DNA of 64,000 nucleotides from Peristeroidobacter soli. Its GTDB lineage: Bacteria > Pseudomonadota > Gammaproteobacteria > Steroidobacterales > Steroidobacteraceae. The stretch covers positions 1 through 64,000 of the forward strand of contig NZ_RYEV01000012.1 in assembly GCF_004138485.1 (NCBI RefSeq). The letters run 5' to 3'. The notes under the pieces are model-generated. The model was not told the origin of the DNA and did no database searches. It saw nothing but the letters and a program-made list of their open reading frames with translations. The position numbers and the translations under genes were made by a program. Numbering within the stretch: the stretch's first letter is position 1; each line of letters opens with the position of its first letter. Below, piece after piece: positions 1 to 7,743 of this stretch.

Positions 1-109
1 TCGTCCCGGCAGCTTTGCGGCACAGGGACGGGGCCGCAACAGCAGGGCTCACCATGGACGTGCGCCAAGGAGCGCACTGCGCGACGGGCGGCGCCCGGTG
101 CCGGGACGA
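1..109. repeat. Partial inverted-repeat hairpin element at the left edge
   Basis: The first 11 bases (1-11, tcgtcccggca) are the exact reverse complement of 99-109. Between them lies an imperfect hairpin around 46-66 centred on catggacgtg. I see no convincing reading frame in 1-181. The layout, outer arms ending in cccggca/tgccggg plus an inner catgga hairpin, resembles the larger element at 33772-34015, so this may be a diverged relative cut by the window edge. That relationship is inferred from short stretches only. Confidence 0.35.
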
Positions 110-181
110 GGTAGGTCACTCCCGCCGCCGCGAACCACCGACGCCTCCGAATCCGGCTCCGAATCCGCCTCCGAGCCGAGG

Positions 182-712
182 CTACCGAACCCCCTGAGCC
201 TTAACCATCGCCTCCTGCGCCTCCTGATTCTTCCCTCGCGCACGCAGCGACTCCGCAATCAAACTCCAAGCCGCCGAATTCGCTCTGGGTGCATTCACAG
301 ACAGAGCCGCCGCCTTGCGCCCCATATTCTCCGCCTGAACGTAGTTGCCTTCGGCCTGCCGAACTTTGCCCAGCTCGATCCACAGCAACGGATTCGCCGG
401 CTCAATCCGCAGCGCCCGTTCAATGGACGAAGCCGCGACCGGATAATTCTTCGACTGCAATTGCAGCTGCGCCTGACTCACCAGCGCCTTGGAAGCCGCG
501 CTCAACACCGGTTCACGAACCACCGGCGCGGGCGGCGCAGGTTGCTCGCTGGGTTGTTCCGGCGGTTGGGCCGGGCGGGTTTCCACCGGCGGTTCCGTGG
601 GGGAAGGAACGGGCGCGGGAGGGGCGGGGGCTCGGTAAGGAGGAGGGACTGCGCAGGCCGCAACGGCGAGCAGGGCCACGAGCGTGGGAAGTTTTCGCTG
701 CCAGGTAATCAC
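182..712 (-). CDS. TPR lipoprotein, LpoP-like candidate activator of PBP1b
   Basis: A 176-residue protein starting at GTG. The N-terminus is a lipoprotein signal with lipobox V-A-A-C (Cys20). A proline/alanine/glutamate-rich linker covers roughly residues 21-68, followed by tetratricopeptide repeats from about 72 to the end (pattern of Ala/Leu/Gly/Tyr positions, e.g. the helix pairs near 85-115 and 118-150). It lies 68 bp after mrcB on the same strand, so the two are probably co-transcribed. In Pseudomonas, LpoP is a TPR lipoprotein encoded next to ponB/mrcB that activates PBP1b from the outer membrane. The same architecture and position suggest the same role here, which is inference. It could instead be a generic TPR scaffold lipoprotein. 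Confidence 0.85.
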   Translation of the reverse strand: MITWQRKLPTLVALLAVAACAVPPPYRAPAPPAPVPSPTEPPVETRPAQPPEQPSEQPAPPAPVVREPVLSAASKALVSQAQLQLQSKNYPVAASSIERALRIEPANPLLWIELGKVRQAEGNYVQAENMGRKAAALSVNAPRANSAAWSLIAESLRARGKNQEAQEAMVKAQGVR

Positions 713-780
713 GAGATTGTCAGACCGTCACCAATTGAAAAAATGTTCGCCGTGGCTGAACCGATTCAGCTTCCCCATCG

Positions 781-3096
781 TCATTGCCGAGTGACGCCCC
801 GCCACCACTCCTTCGCCTTCTCGCCAATTTCACCGAACACGTTGGAGCTGCACGAGGGCTGCATCTGCAGCTCGGTCCCCTTCGGCACGGCGATGGCGAT
901 GGGTTCCTCGCCGCAGTCCGGCCGGGCGCCCAGGCCGGTTGGGAATTCTATCCAGGTTTCCTCCAGGCTTTCCGGCAACGGCGCGCTCCAGGAAGTTGTT
1001 CCGATGTTGGCCATCAGGCGGGACCAGACCGGCAACGAGCCGGCCGAGCCGGTGAGCCCGGTCGATGTGTTGTCGTCATGGCCGATCCACACCACCGCCA
1101 GGTGGCTGCCGGAGAAGCCGGCGAACCAGCTGTCACGATAATCCGAAGACGTGCCCGACTTACCCGCCACCACCACATCCGGCGGAAGCACGGCGCGTGC
1201 GCCGCGGCCGCTGCCGTGCTGGATGACCTCGACCATCATTCGATTGACCTGATACACCGCGTCCGGACTCGCGACCGGCGTGACTTCCAGTGCGAACGAC
1301 TTCAGTGGCTCACCCTGCGCATCGAGCACCGAGCGTACCGCTCGCAGTGGCGTGCTGAAGCCGCCGTTCGCGAACGCGTTGTAGAGCTGCGCCACTTCCA
1401 GCGGAGAAACATCGAGCGAGCCGAGCAACACCGACGGCAACTGCGGCGGCTCCTTCTCCAGACCCAGCGCCACGAACTCCCGCGTGACTTTCGGCAAGCC
1501 CACCGACAAGCCGAGGTTCACCGTCGCGAGATTCATCGACTGCGCCAACGCGCGCACCAGCGGCACCGGACCATAGAACTGCTCTTTGGCAATATTCCTT
1601 GGCTCCCACAGCTGACCGTTCGCCAGCTTCACCGACACCGGGCCGTCTTCGATGATGGACGCGGCGTTGTACTGGCCGCTTTCGATCGCCGCCAGATAGA
1701 TCACCGGTTTCACCAGCGAGCCGATCGAGCGCTTCGCATCCAGCGCGCGATTGAAACCGGCGAAGCCTGCCTGCCGGCCGCCGACCATCGCCACCACTTC
1801 GCCGTTCTGCGGAGCTGTGACGACGACCACACCTTCCAGCGGCACCTTCGATTTGGTCTTGCGCGTCTTGTCGAGTCGATCCAGCTCTTGAGTCAGCGCC
1901 TTTTCCGCCTGCGTCTGCACCGTCGGATCGAGCGTCGAGAAAATCCGCAGGCCGGCCTCGGTCAGATCTTCTTCGCGATAGTCACGCCGCAAGGTGCGTC
2001 GAACCAGATCGAGGAACGCGGGGTAGTAACCACCACCGGCTTGCGTGCTGGAACTCACGATGCCGAGCGGACGCTTCGCCGCCTTCTTCGCCATGTCCGG
2101 TGCGATGACGCCGTGTTCGGCCATCAGCTTCAACACCATGTCGCGTCGCTCGCGTGCACGCTCCGGATGACGGCGCGGGTCGTAATAGGAAGGGCCGCGC
2201 ACGATCGCAACTAACAACGCGACTTCATGCAACTGCAATTCCGCCAGCGGCTTGCCGAAATAGAACTGACTGGCGAGACCGAAGCCGTGGATCGCGCGAC
2301 GACCGTCCTGGCCGAGATAGATTTCATTGATGTACGCATTCATCAAGTCCGACTTGCTGAAATGCACTTCCAGCAACATCGCCATCATCGCTTCTTCGAG
2401 CTTGCGGCCGATGGTGCGGCGGTTGTCGAGGAAGTAGCTCTTCACCAGCTGCTGAGTCAGCGTCGAGCCGCCTTGCTCGATCGCGCCCGCGCGCAAATTC
2501 ACAAACGCGGCGCGCAGGATGGCCGTGGGATTGATGCCCCAATGAGTGTCGAACTTGCGGTCCTCGACCACTTTCAGAGCGGAGGGCAACAGCTGCGAGA
2601 CTTCCTCCGGCGTGACCACGACGCGATCTTCACCATGAATGGGGAAGATACTGCCGATCAGCAACGGGTCGAGACGGAAGATCGGCACTTCCTCATTGCG
2701 GCCGTTGCGCATGTCCTCGATGGCATTGCCGTTGGTCTTGAGGGTCAGCAGCTGCGGTTCTTGCAGCGCGTCCGAAAATTGGAAACGACGATTGATCAGA
2801 TCGATGCGCGTGCCCTGGCGGCTGTAGCTGCCGGGGTGCTGAGGTTTGTCGACGCGCTGGTAACCGAGCCGTTGCAAATCCTGCTCGAGCGTGTCGGCGC
2901 TGGAGGCCAGGCCAACATACAGCTCGGTCGGTTGGGCATACACCTGCGCGGGCAAGGTCCAGCGGCGTCCCTCGAACTGACTGGTCACTTTGCGATCGAG
3001 CGTGAACACCCAGAGGGTGAAAGCGATCGCCGCGATGCCGAAGGCGAGGGCGATGCCGGCAAAAATCCGCTTACGATGTTTTTTCAGTGCTCTCAT
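781..3096 (-). CDS. mrcB: Penicillin-binding protein 1B, bifunctional glycosyltransferase/transpeptidase
   Basis: A 771-residue class A PBP that polymerises lipid II and cross-links peptidoglycan in the periplasm. A short cytoplasmic tail (KKHRKR) precedes one membrane helix (about 12-33), then a UB2H-like segment (about 60-145). The GT51 domain carries the EDRKF motif with catalytic Glu178, then GGSTLTQQ and the NEIYLGQ motif. The transpeptidase domain has SLVK (nucleophile Ser460, Lys463), SMN (520-522) and KSGT (646-649), so both active sites look intact. Length fits the family (E. coli PBP1b is about 840). The ATG start places the basic residues directly before the helix. It is the first gene of an apparent two-gene unit with the TPR lipoprotein downstream. 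Confidence 0.96.
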   Translation of the reverse strand: MRALKKHRKRIFAGIALAFGIAAIAFTLWVFTLDRKVTSQFEGRRWTLPAQVYAQPTELYVGLASSADTLEQDLQRLGYQRVDKPQHPGSYSRQGTRIDLINRRFQFSDALQEPQLLTLKTNGNAIEDMRNGRNEEVPIFRLDPLLIGSIFPIHGEDRVVVTPEEVSQLLPSALKVVEDRKFDTHWGINPTAILRAAFVNLRAGAIEQGGSTLTQQLVKSYFLDNRRTIGRKLEEAMMAMLLEVHFSKSDLMNAYINEIYLGQDGRRAIHGFGLASQFYFGKPLAELQLHEVALLVAIVRGPSYYDPRRHPERARERRDMVLKLMAEHGVIAPDMAKKAAKRPLGIVSSSTQAGGGYYPAFLDLVRRTLRRDYREEDLTEAGLRIFSTLDPTVQTQAEKALTQELDRLDKTRKTKSKVPLEGVVVVTAPQNGEVVAMVGGRQAGFAGFNRALDAKRSIGSLVKPVIYLAAIESGQYNAASIIEDGPVSVKLANGQLWEPRNIAKEQFYGPVPLVRALAQSMNLATVNLGLSVGLPKVTREFVALGLEKEPPQLPSVLLGSLDVSPLEVAQLYNAFANGGFSTPLRAVRSVLDAQGEPLKSFALEVTPVASPDAVYQVNRMMVEVIQHGSGRGARAVLPPDVVVAGKSGTSSDYRDSWFAGFSGSHLAVVWIGHDDNTSTGLTGSAGSLPVWSRLMANIGTTSWSAPLPESLEETWIEFPTGLGARPDCGEEPIAIAVPKGTELQMQPSCSSNVFGEIGEKAKEWWRGVTRQ

Positions 3097-3241
3097 CTCG
3101 AATCTGTGTCATCCAGTGCAGGACCAGTGCCATCAGCTTGCGGCAGGATTCGGGCAAACCGATGGCAAAGGGCGACGCATGCTACATTGCCGTCGCCGTT
3201 TGCGCCGAAAACTCGCCGATCCTGGCCACCGCGAATCATGC

Positions 3242-4903
3242 ATGAATCATGAAATTCCCCTGGTCCTGAACGTCGCGGTCGCGCTCGGCATCGCGGTGGC
3301 CGGCGGCTTTCTTGCCAGCTGGCTGCGGCAGTCGCCGATCTTCGGCTACCTGCTGGCCGGCGTGGCCATTGGACCGTTCACCCCAGGATTCGTTGGCAAC
3401 CGCGAAAACATCGCGCTGCTGGCCGATGTAGGCGTGATCTTTCTGATGTTCGGCCTGGGCGTGGCGTTCTCGCTCAAAGACCTGGCCCGCGTGCGGGCCA
3501 TCGCCACGGTCGGCACCTCGGTGCAGGTGATATTGACCATTCTGGGCGGCACGCTGGCGGGCATGGCCATGGGCTGGGGCGTGCTGGCCGGCACCGTGTT
3601 CGGTGTCGCGCTCGCGGCCAGCAGCTCCATGGTGATTTTGAAAACATTGCTGGACCGAGGTGAGATCGCCTCCAGTCACGGCCGCTTGCTGCTGTCGATG
3701 GCGATCGTGCAGGACCTGATCATCGTGGTGTTGATCGTGGTGCTGCCGCAGCTGGTGTCGTCGCAGACCGGCGCATCGCCGACCGATGTGGCCATCGAAG
3801 TCGGCATCACCATTCTGAAGGCGACGGTGTTCATCGGCGTGTCGCTGGCCATCGGCTTGCGGGCGGTGCCATGGCTGATGGGACACATCTCCCGGATGCG
3901 CTCGTCCGAATTGTTCATCGTCACCGCCGCCGTGTTGGCGTTGGGCGCGGCGAGTGTCAGCCAGTTGCTCGGCCTGTCGCCCGCGCTGGGCGCGTTCGTG
4001 GCCGGGCTGCTGCTGTCGGAGAGCGAGTTCGATCATCGCGTGATATCCGAGGTCGTGCCGGTGCGCGACCTGTTCGCGACGCTGTTTTTCGTGTCGGTGG
4101 GCATGTTGATCGATCTCAGTTTCATCGTCGCCAACTGGCCGGCGGTGCTGGCGGTCGCCGCGTTTACCGTGCTGCTCAAATTCTCGGCCACCGCGATCGG
4201 CATCCTGCCATTCCGCTTGACGGCCCGGACCGCCGCCTTCACCGCGCTCGGCATGATCCCGGTCGGCGAGCTCAATTTCGTGCTGGCGCAGATCGGCCTG
4301 CAGACTCAGGCTCTTTCGCCGCAGATCTACAATCTGATTCTGACCTCGGCGCTGGTCACCATCGTGCTGACGCCCTCGGCGTTCGCGGTCTCGCCCAAGC
4401 TCGGCGAGTTCATGTTGCATAATCGCTGGCTGCGCCGTTGGTTCGATACGGGCACCGGCGCGAGCGGCGAGGGGGCGCAACTGGAAGCTCATGCCATCGT
4501 CATCGGCTATGGCCGGGTGGGCCAGAGCGTCGCTCGCGGGTTGCGGGACGCGGGGATCAGCGTTGCCGTCATCGATTCCAGATTGTCACGGGTGCGCGAT
4601 GGCGTCGCCGATGGATTGCCTGCGATTTACGGAAACGCATTCTCGCCTACCGTGCTCGAAGCTGCTCATGTCGCCAATGCCCGACTGGCGGTCGTCGCCC
4701 TGCCCGATTTCGCTCCGGCCCGCGCGGCCATCAACCAGCTGCGGCACCTCAATCCTGCAGTCGTTATAGCAGCCCGAGCTGAGCAGTCGGTGAACGAACC
4801 GGCGCTGCGAGCGGCGGGCGCGCACCTGGTGATCGTGCCGGAGTTGGCAGGAGCCACGGCGTTGTTACATGGCGCCTTGGACATGTTGGGCGCGGCGCGC
4901 TGA
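3242..4903 (+). CDS. CPA2-family cation/proton antiporter with TrkA-N domain (KefB/YbaL type)
   Basis: A 553-residue inner-membrane protein. Residues 1 to about 385 form a 12-13 helix Na+/H+ exchanger domain of the CPA2 family, with the helix-rich core including ASSSMVILKTL and LGAFVAGLLLSESEF. From about 415 a cytosolic Rossmann-type RCK/TrkA-N domain follows, with the nucleotide-binding motif IGYGRVGQSVARGL. Such proteins (KefB, KefC, YbaL, RosB) exchange K+ or Na+ for H+ under nucleotide or thiol control. The ATG at 3242 gives a start typical for the family, although the frame stays open further upstream through the mrcB leader. It converges on trkH with only 6 bp between the stops, pairing a K+-efflux-type protein with K+ uptake genes. 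Substrate specificity cannot be read from sequence. Confidence 0.9.
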   Translation: MNHEIPLVLNVAVALGIAVAGGFLASWLRQSPIFGYLLAGVAIGPFTPGFVGNRENIALLADVGVIFLMFGLGVAFSLKDLARVRAIATVGTSVQVILTILGGTLAGMAMGWGVLAGTVFGVALAASSSMVILKTLLDRGEIASSHGRLLLSMAIVQDLIIVVLIVVLPQLVSSQTGASPTDVAIEVGITILKATVFIGVSLAIGLRAVPWLMGHISRMRSSELFIVTAAVLALGAASVSQLLGLSPALGAFVAGLLLSESEFDHRVISEVVPVRDLFATLFFVSVGMLIDLSFIVANWPAVLAVAAFTVLLKFSATAIGILPFRLTARTAAFTALGMIPVGELNFVLAQIGLQTQALSPQIYNLILTSALVTIVLTPSAFAVSPKLGEFMLHNRWLRRWFDTGTGASGEGAQLEAHAIVIGYGRVGQSVARGLRDAGISVAVIDSRLSRVRDGVADGLPAIYGNAFSPTVLEAAHVANARLAVVALPDFAPARAAINQLRHLNPAVVIAARAEQSVNEPALRAAGAHLVIVPELAGATALLHGALDMLGAAR

Positions 4904-4915
4904 GGTTGCTCAGCG
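4898..4915. terminator. Hairpin spanning two convergent stop codons
   Basis: A perfect 7-bp stem (cgctgag/ctcagcg) with a 4-base loop overlaps the ends of the antiporter gene and trkH, which converge here. There is no T-run on either strand, so if it terminates it is a weak or Rho-assisted bidirectional terminator. Confidence 0.35.
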
Positions 4916-6358
4916 GCGCCAGAACGAAGGCGTCGCGATCACCAGCAGCGGGAAGATTTCCAGACGCCCGAGCAGCATCGCGATCACGCACAGCCATTTC
5001 ATGGGCTCGGAGATCGAACGGAAGTTCGACGACACTTCGCCCAAGCCCACGCCGTAGTTGTTGATGCACGAAGCGATCGCGGAGAACGCGGTCACGTGGT
5101 CCGCGCCCATCATCATCATCAACACCATCAGCACCGCGAACAGAATCATGTAGGCGGCGAAGAAGCCCCACACCGAATCGATGATGCGCCAGTCGACCGG
5201 CTTGCTGCCGATACGCACCGGAATTTCGGCGCTGGGATGAATCAGTCGCTGCACTTCGCGCTGGCCCTGTTTCCAGATCAGCAACCAGCGGATCACTTTC
5301 ATGCCGCCCGAGGTTGAACCCGCCGAGCCGCTGATGAAGGTCGCGAGCAGCAGAATCACCGGGATGGCGCCGGGCCATACGGAGTAGTCGGTCGTGAAGA
5401 ACCCTGTACCGGTCTGCGCCGAAATCGCCGTGAACACCGACTGCCGGATCGCCGTGTCAGTCGTATAGACACCTTTGACGAGCAGCATGCCCAGCGTCAG
5501 CAGGAACAAACACGTCACCAGGAACAGGAAGGCGCGAAACTCAGGATCGCGGAAATAATCCTGCGGACGTCGATAGCGCCACACGAAGAAGTGCAGTGCG
5601 AAGTTCACGGCGCCGAGGAACATGAATAACGACGCCACGATTTCGACGGCCACATTGTCGAAATAGCCGAGGCTCAAGTCGTGAGTCGAGTGACCGCCAG
5701 CCGAGACAGTCGAGAAGGCGTGTGCGATTGCGTCGAACGGCGACATGCCCGCCAGCCAATAACAAGCCGCGCAAAGCACTGTGAGCGTCACATAGATCAC
5801 CCACAGCGCCTTCGCCGTCTCGGTGATGCGTGGCGTGAGTCGCACGTCTTTCGCGGGACGCGGGCTCTCCGCTTTCAACAATTGCATGCCACCGACGCCT
5901 AGCATGGGCAGCAGGGCAACCGCCAACACGACGATACCGAGGCCGCCGAGCCATTGGATCTGCTGGCGGAAATACAAAATGGAAATCGGCAGCTCTTCGA
6001 GGCCGACCAGCACCGTCGCGCCGGTGGTCGTGAATCCCGAGACAGCTTCGAACACGGCGTCGGTCAGATCCAGATCCGGCCGATCGGAAATCAGCAGCGG
6101 CACCGCGCCCGCCAGGCCGAGCACGATCCAGAACATCGAGACGACCAGGAATCCGTCCCGCACCCGCAGCTCGCGATGCGCCTTGCGCGCCGGCCACCAG
6201 ACGAGCGCGCCCACGATCAACATGCCGCAGAACGAATCGAAGAACGGCTGCCAGTGACCGTCGCCGAAATACAGCGACACGCCGACGGGCGGGAGCATGG
6301 TCACGCTGAACAGCATCAGCAGCTGACCGATGATGCGCTGGACGGTGAGGAAGTTCAT
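4910..6358 (-). CDS. trkH: Trk system potassium uptake protein TrkH
   Basis: A 482-residue K+-translocating subunit of the Trk system in the inner membrane. It shows the four-fold M1-P-M2 plan of SKT proteins, with selectivity-filter-like loops at SGFTTTGAT (about 106-114), the SAGGHS segment, SAQTGTGF and CINNYGVGLG. Length matches E. coli TrkH (483). The start codon overlaps the trkA stop by 4 bp (ATGA), so translation is probably coupled to trkA, the gating partner. The gene is last in the uvrD-trkA-trkH unit. Recognition is secure; which cation it prefers beyond K+ is assumed from the family. Confidence 0.95.
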   Translation of the reverse strand: MNFLTVQRIIGQLLMLFSVTMLPPVGVSLYFGDGHWQPFFDSFCGMLIVGALVWWPARKAHRELRVRDGFLVVSMFWIVLGLAGAVPLLISDRPDLDLTDAVFEAVSGFTTTGATVLVGLEELPISILYFRQQIQWLGGLGIVVLAVALLPMLGVGGMQLLKAESPRPAKDVRLTPRITETAKALWVIYVTLTVLCAACYWLAGMSPFDAIAHAFSTVSAGGHSTHDLSLGYFDNVAVEIVASLFMFLGAVNFALHFFVWRYRRPQDYFRDPEFRAFLFLVTCLFLLTLGMLLVKGVYTTDTAIRQSVFTAISAQTGTGFFTTDYSVWPGAIPVILLLATFISGSAGSTSGGMKVIRWLLIWKQGQREVQRLIHPSAEIPVRIGSKPVDWRIIDSVWGFFAAYMILFAVLMVLMMMMGADHVTAFSAIASCINNYGVGLGEVSSNFRSISEPMKWLCVIAMLLGRLEIFPLLVIATPSFWRR

Positions 6359-7743
6359 CGGGCGTGCCGGCGCGGCACATCGAACAGGCGCTCGACCGCT
6401 TCGACATGGCGGCGGTCGGTGAGGAACAGGATCACGTGGTCGTCGCGCTGGATCATGGTGTCGTGGTGCGCGATCAAGACCTGGTCGCCGCGGGCGATGG
6501 CGGCGATCGTGGTTCCCTCGGGCAACGGAATGTTTTCGATTCGTTTGCCAATGACCCGGCCTTCACCCTGCACGCCGTGCACGATGACTTCGAGCGCCTC
6601 GGCCGCGCCGCGTCTGAGTGAGTGCACGCGAACCACGTCGCCACGCCGCACGTGAGCCAGCAGCGAGCCGATCGTGACCTGCTGCGGCGACAAGGCGATA
6701 TCGATGGAACCGCTCTGCATGAGCTCGGCATAGGCCGGGCGGTTGATCAGTGCCATCACCTTGTGACAGCCCAGTCGCTTCGCCAGCATCGCCGACAGAA
6801 TGTTGGCTTCTTCGGCGTTGGTGACGGCGACGAACACGTCGGCGCTGTCGATGTTCTCTTCGAGCAGCAACTCTTCATCGGCGGCGTCGCCGCTCAGCAC
6901 GATGGTGTTACTCAGCTGTTCCGACACCCGCCGGGCCCGGCGAGGATCGCGCTCGATCAGTTTGACCTGATGATTCACTTCCAGTGTTTGCGCGAGACGG
7001 AAACCGATGTTGCCGCCGCCCGCGATGACTACCCGGCGTACCGGATCTTCGGCCCGCTGCATCTCGTTCATCACCAGGCGAATATCTTCGCGCGCGGCGA
7101 TGAAGAATACTTCGTCGCCATGCTGGATGACCGTGTCGCCCTCGGGCTTGATGCTCTGGCCTTCACGATAGATCGCCGCGACCCGCGCATCGCGCCCCTC
7201 GATGTGCGTCGGCAGCTGTTTCAGTTGCTGACCGACCAGCGCCCCGCCTTGCAAGGCCTTCACGCCGACCAGACGGATGCGGCCATCGGCGAAGTCCAGC
7301 ACCTGCAGGGCGCCGGGATACTTGATCAAGTGCACGACATGCTCGGTCACCAGCTGCTCGGGGCTGATCGGCACGTCGACGGCGAAGGCGCGGTCCTCGT
7401 TCGAGAACAGCTTGGTATGCCGGGTGAAATCGGCCGAGCGGATGCGGGCGATGCGCGTCGAGTCCTTGTTGAACAGGCTCCACGCGATCTGACAGGCGAC
7501 CATGTTCACTTCATCGCTGTTGGTCAGCGCGATGAAGATGTCGGCGTCGCGGGCGCCGGCGGCTTCGAGCACGCTCGGTTGCGTGCCGCTGCCGACCAGG
7601 GTGCGAATGTCGAGGCGGTCCTGCAGATCGCGCAGCAGCTCGTCGTTCACATCGACGACCGTGACTTCATTCGCAGCTTCGCGCGCCAGATGGTTGGCGG
7701 CGGTGCGACCCACCTGTCCGGCGCCGAGGATGATTATTTTCAT
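6355..7743 (-). CDS. trkA: Trk system NAD(H)-binding regulatory protein TrkA
   Basis: A 462-residue peripheral membrane protein that gates TrkH. It consists of two tandem RCK halves, each a Rossmann NAD-binding domain followed by a TrkA-C domain. The dinucleotide motifs are ILGAGQVGRTAANHL at the N-terminus and IAGGGNIGFRLAQTL in the second half. The ATG at 7743 starts exactly at the family N-terminus (MKIIILGAG); an in-frame ATG 36 bp upstream would add residues not seen in relatives and would lie inside uvrD. The start overlaps the uvrD stop by 4 bp, and the stop overlaps the trkH start by 4 bp. Length matches E. coli TrkA (458). Confidence 0.96.
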   Translation of the reverse strand: MKIIILGAGQVGRTAANHLAREAANEVTVVDVNDELLRDLQDRLDIRTLVGSGTQPSVLEAAGARDADIFIALTNSDEVNMVACQIAWSLFNKDSTRIARIRSADFTRHTKLFSNEDRAFAVDVPISPEQLVTEHVVHLIKYPGALQVLDFADGRIRLVGVKALQGGALVGQQLKQLPTHIEGRDARVAAIYREGQSIKPEGDTVIQHGDEVFFIAAREDIRLVMNEMQRAEDPVRRVVIAGGGNIGFRLAQTLEVNHQVKLIERDPRRARRVSEQLSNTIVLSGDAADEELLLEENIDSADVFVAVTNAEEANILSAMLAKRLGCHKVMALINRPAYAELMQSGSIDIALSPQQVTIGSLLAHVRRGDVVRVHSLRRGAAEALEVIVHGVQGEGRVIGKRIENIPLPEGTTIAAIARGDQVLIAHHDTMIQRDDHVILFLTDRRHVEAVERLFDVPRRHAR

